Origin: an uncultured Clostridia bacterium
Lineage (GTDB): Bacteria > Bacillota > Clostridia > Oscillospirales > Ruminococcaceae
DNA length: 47,173 nt
Direction of reading: 5' to 3'
Assembly: GCA_945829235.1 (NCBI GenBank)
Contig: CALZUA010000025.1
Span: 1-47,173 of the forward strand
Shown: positions 34,728-42,629 of the stretch, one piece after another
Layout: every line of letters begins with the position of its first letter
Position numbering within the stretch: the stretch's first letter is position 1
Notes under the pieces: model-generated
Seen by the model: only the letters and a program-made list of their open reading frames with translations
Told to the model about the DNA's origin: nothing
Databases searched by the model: none
Translations under genes and position numbers: made by a program

Positions 34728-36162
34728 ATACGCCTGCGTCAAGCAGTACCTGTTCAAAAGCTCTGCCAACTTCTGCTCGAATAATTTCCGCAGCATTTTC
34801 TTTTGAAATATCGGGATTGTTTTGTACAATTTCCCGTGCCCATTCTGCGTGACTTGCTGTTAGCGGATTAGCGGTAAGGTCTCTTCCCGTAATAAGTGCG
34901 TCCTCAACCGCTTTTAATTCCTCCGCAAGCCGTGACGGCAGAACCGCAAGTCCCATAACCTCAATCAGACCGATGTTTTCCTTTTTTATGTGGTGCAGAG
35001 AGGGGTTCGGGTGAAACAGTCCCAGCGGGCGCTCATCTGTTGTAATATTGTTTCGCAGAACAAGGTCGCACTCGTAAATACTGACGTTTTTTCTTGCAAT
35101 AGGCGTGATTGTGTTGTGGGGAATACCGTTTGTTTCAGCGAAAATATAGGCGCTCTTGTCCGAATAACCGCGCCATTTTTCAAGAATGTAAGCGCAGCAC
35201 TCCGAGAGTTGTTTTCTGTCCTCGGAAGTGACGCGTATAACCGACATTGCCCATTTTACAATTCCCGCTTTAACCTTCGGATATTTTTCAAGAACAAACT
35301 CGGTTTCAATCGGTGCTTTCGCCATTGCAAAGGTGTAATTTCCGCCCTGAAAATGCTCGTGACTTAAAATCGAGCCGCCGACTATCGGCAAATCCGCGTT
35401 TGAACCAACAAAATAATGCGGCAAAAAATCCACAATATCAAACAGTTTTTCAAACACTGCGCTGTCGATTTTCATCGGAACGTGCTTTTCGTTGAACACA
35501 ATACAATGCTCGTTGTAATAGCCGTAGGGCGAGTACTGAAACTGCCATTTTTCGCCGTTCACCGTAATCGGCACGGGGCGCAGATTTTGCCTTGCGGGGT
35601 GATTTATGTTTCCCGAAAAACCCGCATTTTCGGGGCAAAGCTGACACTTGGGATAAGCTGTTGTTTGCGCTGTTTTTGCCGCCGCAATATCCTTCGGGTC
35701 TTTTTCGGGTTTGGAACGGTTTATGGTGATATCCAGTGTGCCGTATTCGGATTCATAAGTCCACTTCAAGTCCTTTTCAATTCTGCCTTTGCGGACATAA
35801 TTCAGCTTTTGGCTGAAATCAAAATACCAATCCGTTGCGGCTTCGGGCGATTGTTCATAATTCCGGCGAAATTCGGCTGTTACCTCTCTCGGCATCGGCG
35901 TGAGAATGCCCATAAGCCTTGTATCAAACAGGTCGCGGGAGTTTGCGGTATCGCTGATTATCCCGTTTTCACAAGCATACTCAATCAGCGGAGCGAGGAT
36001 TTCATCAATGGTTTCGCCGTTGTATCCTTCGACAGTTTCTTCCCAATTCGAAAGCTGAAACTCCTCCATAAACCGATTGCGAATGACATAAATATCATCA
36101 GAAGCTATCAACTCATTTTTCAAAGCGTAGCTTATCAGCCGCTGAATATCATCATAAATCAT
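34633..36162 (-). CDS. galT: Second galT copy with altered C-terminus
   Basis: 509 aa; start, ribosome site AAGGAG and almost the whole protein match the operon galT at 14724-16232. The final part differs: a 10-nt deletion (TTCCCGCTTC present near 14777, absent near 34717) shifts the frame after VFKRN, so the natural tail NEAGRQAFDSFLHTLTIGGKI is replaced by one ending in IDKTDKN read from IS110-flanking DNA. The active-site segments (QLCPENAGFSGN, SILSHEHFQGG) are intact, so activity cannot be excluded. No promoter is visible, because the galE copy in front is only a fragment. Some diverged stretches carry amino-acid changes (GYTDESAF to GYSDKSAY). Confidence 0.85.
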   Translation of the reverse strand: MIYDDIQRLISYALKNELIASDDIYVIRNRFMEEFQLSNWEETVEGYNGETIDEILAPLIEYACENGIISDTANSRDLFDTRLMGILTPMPREVTAEFRRNYEQSPEAATDWYFDFSQKLNYVRKGRIEKDLKWTYESEYGTLDITINRSKPEKDPKDIAAAKTAQTTAYPKCQLCPENAGFSGNINHPARQNLRPVPITVNGEKWQFQYSPYGYYNEHCIVFNEKHVPMKIDSAVFEKLFDIVDFLPHYFVGSNADLPIVGGSILSHEHFQGGNYTFAMAKAPIETEFVLEKYPKVKAGIVKWAMSVIRVTSEDRKQLSECCAYILEKWRGYSDKSAYIFAETNGIPHNTITPIARKNVSIYECDLVLRNNITTDERPLGLFHPNPSLHHIKKENIGLIEVMGLAVLPSRLAEELKAVEDALITGRDLTANPLTASHAEWAREIVQNNPDISKENAAEIIRAEVGRAFEQVLLDAGVFKRNGRLLTDLLICLPMETSYEESIDKTDKN

Positions 36163-36456
36163 AAACTCAACTCCTTACGCGTCATAGCCGTTCGGGTGAT
36201 TTTTGTGCCATTTCCATGCACTTGCAATAATTTCTTCAAGACTGTCGTGAACGGGCTTCCAGCCGAGAATTTTCTTCGCCTTTTCGCTCGAGGCAACAAG
36301 TCTTGCGGGGTCGCCTGCACGCCGTTCGGTTTCCACAGCGGGAATAGAATGTCCCGTAACCTTTCTTGCCGTTTCTATTACCTCTCTCACGGAATAGCCA
36401 ACGCCGTTTCCAAGATTGAAAATATCGCTTTCGCCGCCGTTCATCAGATGTTGAAC
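34701..36456 (-). repeat. Segmental duplication of galT-galE' (source 14761-16526)
   Basis: Direct repeat about 19.9 kb apart, same strand, colinear apart from the 10-nt gap. Blocks with no or almost no differences (14787-15026, 15291-15917, 16190-16526 and their partners at +19930) alternate with clearly diverged blocks (15027-15290, 15918-16189). Confidence 0.92.
36175..36456 (-). pseudogene. galE 3' fragment
   Basis: The last 93 codons of galE (from QHLMNGGESDIFNLGNGVGYS to the stop), differing at only a few bases from 16245-16526. Upstream of 36456 the homology ends abruptly. The 31 codons that extend the frame further are unrelated and there is no GalE N-terminus, so it cannot bind NAD. 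It keeps the 12-nt spacing to galT seen in the operon. Confidence 0.9.
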
Positions 36457-36494
36457 ATACCAAACGGAACAAGGGGCAACCGGTAATTCGACAC

Positions 36495-36542
36495 AAAAAC
36501 TCTCGGATATTCCGCAGATTAGCGAGGTATCCGAGAGTTTTT
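36495..36542. terminator. Strong bidirectional hairpin terminator
   Basis: 15-nt perfect arms AAAAACTCTCGGATA / TATCCGAGAGTTTTT with an 18-nt loop, so it ends in a T-run on both strands. It sits just beyond the break of the galE fragment, in a 527-nt stretch (36457-36983) that otherwise holds no gene I can support, only short open frames without ribosome sites and a second, weaker hairpin (AGAGCG/CGCTCT, 36843-36878) that may end the lipoprotein gene on its right. Confidence 0.75.
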
Positions 36543-36983
36543 CCTTTGACATATTGTTTGATATAGAGTAGGTTGAAAAATGTGATACAGCAATCTGCTT
36601 ATTGCATATTGAAAAATGGAGAGATTATCATGCGTTATGAGCAGAACGACAAGGTTCGTCCAGCTTATGGATTTACTTCCTTGTGGTGATATATTTAGCG
36701 CCTTGCAGTTATCAAGTTGTGGGTATTATATTGTGTTTGCTATTTCAAAATCTGATTTTTCATGTTCTCTCCTTGTCGTCGAAGGACGGTTACGGAATAG
36801 ATCCGTACAATATGTAGTCTGAAAGCACTTCGACATAAAGAAAGAGCGTCCGGAAAGCTTTTGCCTGCTGAGCGCTCTAAAACTGTGCCGGAGTATGCCG
36901 TCCTGCCGCCTATTCTTTTTCGGGCTGCATACCACCGTCACTGTTCTAACCTATAAGCTCTTATTATATCTGCTGTTTGGTGA

Positions 36984-37589
36984 TTAACGATACTCAAAAG
37001 AGATTACGCAAGAAGGGATTGCGTTTTCCGGATTTGAGCTGTCTGTGGCAAAGGGGTTTACTTCAAGGTAAATACCGATCTTCTTTCCTTTATATAAGTA
37101 TTCGCCGTCAAGCATCATTCTGTCATTTCGTTCTTCGTCCCACCCGTTTTCCTTATTGGTCACGAACTCTTCCGTCCACCGGTCGTTGCCGGGCTTCAGC
37201 TTACCGGAATTATTCACAACACCGTCATCGGATATGGATTCCAAATGATTAAGTATTTTTTTAAGCCAAGCATTCATATTATCTGTCCCCAAAAGACTGT
37301 ATACGAAAACACCGACTTTAGTAACATTCCCGGCATCATCATAGCTTAAGGCGTCAACACGGATAACGTTAGCGCATTCCACCTTTGTTGTCGTAAATCC
37401 GAATGTGTTCAGATAGCCCTCGACGGTTGTGGTATCTGCATTTTCGATGATGTCGGAAGAATTTTGATCTGTCTGAACCGAACTTGACGATTTGCCGGTA
37501 CTTTGGCTCGGCTTTTTTTCGTCTTCACCGCAGCCGGTAAGGGAAAGCGCCATAATTGCTGCAAGTGTGAGTGCAATAAACTTTTTCAT
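36984..37589 (-). CDS. Lipoprotein of unknown function
   Basis: 201 aa with GGAGG before the start. Lipoprotein signal with lipobox LSLTGC (Cys at about 20), a Ser/Gln-rich linker to about 50, then a 150-residue mixed alpha/beta domain (VEGYLNTFGFTTTKVECANV, GVFVYSLLGTDNMNAWLKKIL, IPSCVISFEYR) that I do not recognise. It lies 209 nt after the 1080-aa secreted-protein gene on the same strand and may belong to that locus. The gap between them (37590-37798) carries no complete gene; one frame of about 40 codons is open but has no start signal. Confidence 0.8.
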   Translation of the reverse strand: MKKFIALTLAAIMALSLTGCGEDEKKPSQSTGKSSSSVQTDQNSSDIIENADTTTVEGYLNTFGFTTTKVECANVIRVDALSYDDAGNVTKVGVFVYSLLGTDNMNAWLKKILNHLESISDDGVVNNSGKLKPGNDRWTEEFVTNKENGWDEERNDRMMLDGEYLYKGKKIGIYLEVNPFATDSSNPENAIPSCVISFEYR

Positions 37590-37798
37590 AGTGTACCTCC
37601 AAAATTTTATTTACATACTCTGCTCTCCGTCGATTATGCGGTTTGCAGAGGTGCGCTCGTTAATACGGGAAGCAGGGGCGGCATTGGCACAACATGGGTA
37701 GTTAGCTTCTGTTGTACTAATTCAATAAGACCTGCAATGCATTTATCCAAAGCAGCACCGCACAAACCGAGAGTGCAGCTGCGCGGCGCTGCCTCAAA

Positions 37799-40700
37799 TC
37801 ATATTCCCTCAGGCAACGGCGGATCTTTCGGAACATTTATGGGAGCAGGCGCCGCAGGCGGGTCGCCGAAAATCGTTTTTATCAGGTAGGCTCCCAACGG
37901 ACACATCAAAGTACCGAATGTTTCAAGCGTTTTGAGGATATCAAGCTTGAGCTTGAATTTCTCCTCGCCCAAGGTGATGGTCGTTGAGAAATAGAAGCGT
38001 CCTTCATCGGTGATGAAGCCATCAACATCCACCGCTTCGTCAATCATCTCGGATACCTTGCCCGCACCAACGCCGACCAGCTCGGTCACATATTTATCCA
38101 GAATGTCGGTCAGAGCAAGAGACGCTGCTTCGTTAGCGCCTTTCAGGGCGAGGTCTCCGTACAGCTCCTGCCAGCGGTTGTATTGAGCCTGTAAGTTGGG
38201 GAACTGTGTTTCCTTGAAGTAATTCGTAATAAACGGAGCGATTTTCGTCCGGAAGATGTCGCTCTTTTCAATCCATTTTCCGAGAAGCTTGCTTGCGCCC
38301 GCCTTGACGCAATTTATGGTCATATCCGAGAATCCGCCGACAAGCGCGCCCCATAGATCGCTGACGCCTTCCTCATTCCATTTGACCATATAGTTTTTGA
38401 AGGACGCATAAACGAAATAGCAGCCGAGGGTCGCCAGTGCCTTTTTGTAATTCGTAAAGCTGATAGCGTTGCCGAAAATGTTATCGCCTGCTGCCGCCAC
38501 ATTCTTTGAAAACTCAAAATTGTCGAAGGTTTCCAGCGTGAATTTATCCGCGGCGATTATCTCACCGATCGCGCCTACAAAGAAGTCCTTGGCGGGAGAA
38601 ATAACAGCGTCGGCAAGCGGACCTGCATAGACTGTTATCAGCAGGGAGAATGCGCAGTCTCCGAAGAATTTTGCCCACTCCAGAGAGCTTACCATAAAGT
38701 CGTAGAACTTCACATCGCGCATATCCGCATTTCTCTGGCGCGTCCAATAGGTCATATATCTTCTGACAAGGCACTTGCTCACAAGCCTGAGTTCCTCGAT
38801 AGAAACACGCGGTTCAAGTGCGAGGTCATCGAGCTTCTGAATCCAGTATTCCTTATCCTCCTCAAAGGAGAACTTCCGAATACGCTCTTTGAGCTTCTCG
38901 TATTCCTTATCCCATTCCTCCATCGGGTCCATTGGAACGCCCCTCAGGCGAAGCGGTACATCTGCGGTGAACGTTTGTCCGTTATAGCTGATCGAAACGG
39001 GAAGAAGCATCATCATTTTGAAGCCCTGAACCCCGTAGCCGCCCTCATAAAGAGTAGTGTTCGGCTCAAAGTAATAGGTGTGTTGATCGCCATTTTGCAT
39101 TATATCTTCGGAGTATTTATACTTTCGGGCGATAACGTCCATATTTTCGTCTGCGCCCCTAAGGTTTTGCACCTCAATTTCTAAATTCGGGGGATTGATG
39201 ACCGCACCCTCGGCTTCCATTACGGCAAGGTTGAACTTGATATCGGAGCTTTGCCACTTGCTGTCAAGCCCGCCGTAGGTGCCCTTTTCCTTTTCGTAGG
39301 AACGCACCGAAACATACCTGAGATTTGGCTGACTGTTGTCCGTCTGAAGCACTCTCGATTCAACCGAGATTCCCTCGGGATAAAGCGTAACATCCACATA
39401 GCCTTCGGTCGGCTCTGCTTCGCCCTCAACCATAACCGAAACGGTGAGTTCCCTTTCTTCTTTCTTGTTGAAAATATCCCAGTGTGGATCGTTTCCGCCC
39501 GGGTCGCTTGTTCTGTTCGTGATCTGTACGTCATAGACGCCCGGCGTTTCCGTTTCCTCAAAGCTAAGGTCAAAGTCGCTCGCCTCGCTGACGGAAAATG
39601 CGTCCGGCGCAGGGAAAGTAACAGCGTCCTTCAGCCACAAGCGCCGCGTATATGTAAAACCATCGCCGAAAATAGCGTCAAGCCTGCAAGTTCCCCCGCT
39701 GTAAACGCCGTTTTCGTCGAGGAACAGAATTTTCGGATCGCCAATGGCGCGGAAGCGGACGGTGTTGTTAAAGGTGCCGCCCTCGCCCGTAAAGGTAAAG
39801 GTTATGTCAGCAGTCTCTCCCTCATAGTCTTTGGGAATGCCGACAAGCGCCTCGCAGTATCTGCCGAGATTCACGGCACGGTGGATTTCCATTCCGCCGC
39901 CCGAAACGTAGTTTATCTGCGCGGTAAGGTCGTTTCGATCGCGCTCGGTTCCATCCTCGCTCACCTCGGCTATTCTGGCTCGCACCGCAACGGGGTTTGC
40001 GCCCTTTCGAATGGAGTTTCCGAAATCCTTTTGGATATACATTTTGTAGCGCTTCTTTCTGCGCTCGTCCTCGCCGATTTCGCCGCCGTCTGTACCGACA
40101 GACGAGCCTGCCGAGCCTGCCGCAGCTGAGCCTGCTGCAGCCGCACCCGCCGTAGTTGCTGCGCCTGCGCCCAGTACGCCGACCGATCCCACCACGATGG
40201 CAGCGGGAATATTTACGCCGCTGTCCTCGCCGGAGTTTATGTCGGCATTCTGCGTAATGCCGTCACTTGCAATGCCGATGTCAGTGCCGCCGGGGGCAAC
40301 GCCCGGCGCAGTACCGTTCACATTTTTCATCCAATGTCCTTCTTGCCATAAAACGTTCTGTCTATCTTCAAATTTCCTGTGTGTCGGACTGCTACCATCA
40401 CTATCAGTCCTTGTATAGGAACGTTTCTCAACAAACTGATAATAAATGAGACCATACATCTCTACATTATCATCACTAACATTAATGTGTAAAAAGTTAT
40501 TATTATCATTGGATAAGGCTGGCTTTGAAATTATGTAGTCATTTTCATTTGAATACTCGGTGGTATATTCAGAACGGACTTCGGTTTCCTTAAACCTCTC
40601 GTGGATAGTGCCCGTTACAGTGAAGTCTTTTTTTGTTGTCTTTTCCGGAATCTGTGCGCTCACTTCAATCGAATAGTCAAAGTAATGCACCTCATTAGGT

Positions 40701-41041
40701 TCTTCACTTCTATCGGTAACGGTTATTGAACCCGAAGTATTCCCCGATACATTGCCGTTTTCGTCCACTTTAAGTACTATATGATTAATCGCATAATCCA
40801 TAACAAAATCAGTTAAGGCATATCCCTTTTTTTCTGTTGCTTCCAATTCCGCTTTCCAATATTCATCCGCACTGCTGTATCCTTGAGCGATATGTACTTC
40901 CGGTGTATATGTGCCGGCAATGCTTTTATGGAAATCTTCATTTTCATCAGCTCCTTCGGCTCTCGCCGTTAAAGCGGTGAACGGCAAAATATATGCCGAC
41001 AGCATAAAGACAAGCAAAAATCTCGCAAATATTCTTTTCAT
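37799..41041 (-). CDS. Large secreted multi-region protein of unknown function
   Basis: 1080 aa from ATG 41041; GGAGG lies 7 nt upstream, and the stop of the preceding gene overlaps the start (TGATG). Residues 1-29 are a signal peptide (FLLVFMLSAYILPFTALTARA). Region 2 (30-270) is beta-rich with Thr/Ser/Glu. Residues about 278-315 are a hydrophobic Gly/Ala stretch (IPAAIVVGSVGVLGAGAAT) that could insert in a membrane. Region 3 (330-690) looks like several Ig-like beta domains. Region 4 (700-1080) is alpha-helical (KLKERIRKFSFEEDKEYWIQ) with hydrophobic parts (FSLLITVYAGPLADAVISPA), and the end is Pro-rich. The layout recalls large exported effectors or adhesins, but I recognise no family. Confidence 0.75.
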   Translation of the reverse strand: MKRIFARFLLVFMLSAYILPFTALTARAEGADENEDFHKSIAGTYTPEVHIAQGYSSADEYWKAELEATEKKGYALTDFVMDYAINHIVLKVDENGNVSGNTSGSITVTDRSEEPNEVHYFDYSIEVSAQIPEKTTKKDFTVTGTIHERFKETEVRSEYTTEYSNENDYIISKPALSNDNNNFLHINVSDDNVEMYGLIYYQFVEKRSYTRTDSDGSSPTHRKFEDRQNVLWQEGHWMKNVNGTAPGVAPGGTDIGIASDGITQNADINSGEDSGVNIPAAIVVGSVGVLGAGAATTAGAAAAGSAAAGSAGSSVGTDGGEIGEDERRKKRYKMYIQKDFGNSIRKGANPVAVRARIAEVSEDGTERDRNDLTAQINYVSGGGMEIHRAVNLGRYCEALVGIPKDYEGETADITFTFTGEGGTFNNTVRFRAIGDPKILFLDENGVYSGGTCRLDAIFGDGFTYTRRLWLKDAVTFPAPDAFSVSEASDFDLSFEETETPGVYDVQITNRTSDPGGNDPHWDIFNKKEERELTVSVMVEGEAEPTEGYVDVTLYPEGISVESRVLQTDNSQPNLRYVSVRSYEKEKGTYGGLDSKWQSSDIKFNLAVMEAEGAVINPPNLEIEVQNLRGADENMDVIARKYKYSEDIMQNGDQHTYYFEPNTTLYEGGYGVQGFKMMMLLPVSISYNGQTFTADVPLRLRGVPMDPMEEWDKEYEKLKERIRKFSFEEDKEYWIQKLDDLALEPRVSIEELRLVSKCLVRRYMTYWTRQRNADMRDVKFYDFMVSSLEWAKFFGDCAFSLLITVYAGPLADAVISPAKDFFVGAIGEIIAADKFTLETFDNFEFSKNVAAAGDNIFGNAISFTNYKKALATLGCYFVYASFKNYMVKWNEEGVSDLWGALVGGFSDMTINCVKAGASKLLGKWIEKSDIFRTKIAPFITNYFKETQFPNLQAQYNRWQELYGDLALKGANEAASLALTDILDKYVTELVGVGAGKVSEMIDEAVDVDGFITDEGRFYFSTTITLGEEKFKLKLDILKTLETFGTLMCPLGAYLIKTIFGDPPAAPAPINVPKDPPLPEGI

Positions 41042-42351
41042 CACTGTGCCTCCTTCTTTGACTTGATTACGCCTGCTTTCTGCAGTATCATCAGTATAAT
41101 GCCTGCTACCATCAAGACCGCACCTGCAATGATATGTACCAGCATTATCCTTATCTGTCCGAGTGCCGCCGCGCCTGCAAAGCCGACGGTCAGACCCTTG
41201 ATAATACCCGCTGCGCCCTGCCCTAAGGCTGCCTTGCCCTTAGACGTAAACGAGCCGAGTAGGTTCTGCAAAAAGCCCCTGTTAAGACACGCTTTTGCGC
41301 TGAGAAACGCTGCCGCAATGCCTGCCATAAAGCCCGATTTTAGCATACCGCCCGAAACGAACAGGTATATAAACATTGCCGCGCCGATACCCGTGAGATA
41401 CCCACCGAGAGAATCAAGCGACACGCCAAAAACGCCGCTGAAAGTCTCCTTAAGCGACCGTTTTTGCCCTTTGTTTTTCCGAAACAGCGAGTTTATCAGC
41501 GTCACCAACGCACCGGCGAATATTCCCTTGCCGAAAATGCCGCCTATAAATCCCGATACGCTTCCCGACATTCCACCTTTTGCAAAGGTCAGAAACGACA
41601 GCACCTGCGTTGGCACAACATCAATTTTAAGCACCTGTAAAATATCAAGCGCAAGCCACACAGCCGCCAGAATAAGCGGAATGATAAGCTTTTTCGGGTT
41701 CTTAAAAGCGGATTTCAAAGAAACGAAAAACCGCTTGAAGCTCCCCAGCAATACTGTTCCCGTACCGGGGATAAGGCTTGCTGCCGCGCCTATCGGGTTG
41801 CCGAATGAGCCTAGCACTGTCTCGCCGCAGGCGGAGGGCGCAAACTGCCCCGCGAATGTCCCGACAGCCCTTGATACCGCTGTTCTTGCTGTTGATACTG
41901 CCATTCCGCCTATATTTTGCGGTGCTGACTGTACTTGCGGTGCTGGCTGTACCTGTCTCGGCTGCATTTGCTGCGCTGGCTGTACCTGTCTGGGCAGTGT
42001 TTGCGGCGCTGACTGCACCTGTCTCGGCTGCATTTGCGGCGTTGGCTGTACCTGTATTGGCGGCATTTGCTGCGCTGGCTGTACCTGTCTGGGTTGCATT
42101 TGCGGTACTGGCTGTGCTTGTCTGGGCTGCATTTGAGGTACTGGCTGTACCTGTCTTGGCATTTGAGGAGCTGACTGTACCTGTCTCGATATTTGAGGCG
42201 CTGACTGTACCTGTCTGGGTTGCATTTGCGGCGACGGCTGTACTTGTCTCGGCAGATTCGATTGCTCTACAGGTATCTGTTTTCCGCAGACGGTGCAAAA
42301 CCGATATCCCTCCTCTAATGGGCTTCCGCAGTATCTGCAAAATTTCGCCAT
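41041..42351 (-). CDS. Zinc-ribbon membrane protein with Pro/Gln repeat linker
   Basis: 436 aa. Residues 5-22 are a zinc ribbon (Cys5, Cys8, Cys19, Cys22: CRYCGSPLEEGYRFCTVC). Residues about 30-135 are eleven or so copies of an 11-residue unit PRQVQPAPQMQ. The rest is a membrane domain with about five to six helices (KKLIIPLILAAVWLALDIL, GIGAAMFIYLFVSGGMLKSG, IIAGAVLMVAGIILMILQ) and many Gly/Ala. It is first in a two-gene unit with the 1080-aa secreted protein, whose start overlaps its stop, so they probably work together, for example as membrane partner and exported protein. AAGGAGGAA precedes the start. The leader has a hairpin TTGCTGCG/CGCAGCAA (42400-42422) and a -10 box at 42457-42452. 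Confidence 0.8.
   Translation of the reverse strand: MAKFCRYCGSPLEEGYRFCTVCGKQIPVEQSNLPRQVQPSPQMQPRQVQSAPQISRQVQSAPQMPRQVQPVPQMQPRQAQPVPQMQPRQVQPAQQMPPIQVQPTPQMQPRQVQSAPQTLPRQVQPAQQMQPRQVQPAPQVQSAPQNIGGMAVSTARTAVSRAVGTFAGQFAPSACGETVLGSFGNPIGAAASLIPGTGTVLLGSFKRFFVSLKSAFKNPKKLIIPLILAAVWLALDILQVLKIDVVPTQVLSFLTFAKGGMSGSVSGFIGGIFGKGIFAGALVTLINSLFRKNKGQKRSLKETFSGVFGVSLDSLGGYLTGIGAAMFIYLFVSGGMLKSGFMAGIAAAFLSAKACLNRGFLQNLLGSFTSKGKAALGQGAAGIIKGLTVGFAGAAALGQIRIMLVHIIAGAVLMVAGIILMILQKAGVIKSKKEAQ
41930..42265 (-). repeat. 33-nt tandem repeat coding the Pro/Gln linker
   Basis: About eleven imperfect copies of a 33-nt unit. On the plus strand the unit reads as a Cys-rich peptide pattern (CTCLGCIC), creating a long antisense open frame with no start signal, which I take as a by-product of the repeat. 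Confidence 0.85.
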
Positions 42352-42499
42352 ATTAATTCCTCCTTGATTAATGCCGCATAAATGTTCAGCTTTCTAAAAT
42401 TGCTGCGTTTCGTTCGCAGCAACGGGTGATGTATTCTGTATAATTGATTTAATTATAACAATATTTTGAGAAAAATTCTATACATTCTGAAATTTGGTC

Positions 42500-42517
42500 G
42501 TGCCAAATTTTTGGCAC
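42500..42517. promoter_or_regulatory. Palindromic operator candidate in the divergent region
   Basis: GTGCCAAA-TT-TTTGGCAC, 8-bp perfect arms, 19 nt before the -35 box of the plus-strand gene. Extra half-sites TTTGG (42493) and TGCCAAAA (42524) flank it, giving up to four half-sites between the two divergent genes. Confidence 0.6.
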
Positions 42518-42535
42518 ACTTTATGCCAAAATCTG

Positions 42536-42564
42536 TTGACATTTAAATGTAAGTGATGTATAAT
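42536..42564 (+). promoter_or_regulatory. Consensus promoter of the divergent regulator-like gene
   Basis: TTGACA (42536-42541), 17 nt, TATAAT (42559-42564), a perfect sigma-A consensus about 60 nt before the proposed TTG start. Confidence 0.88.
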
Positions 42565-42629
42565 ATAACCGGATGTACTTTGCAAAACTGCGGAGCATAG
42601 CCCGAACAATAATATATGGAGGAATAGTT

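Noticed and set aside
36616-36822. 68-codon open frame in the gap right of the galE fragment
   Set aside because: No convincing ribosome site, no recognisable domain, and short open frames of this length are common here.
41063-42136. 357-codon open frame on the plus strand, Cys-rich at its end
   Set aside because: It lies antisense to the zinc-ribbon gene, has no ribosome site, and its Cys pattern follows directly from the 33-nt repeat.
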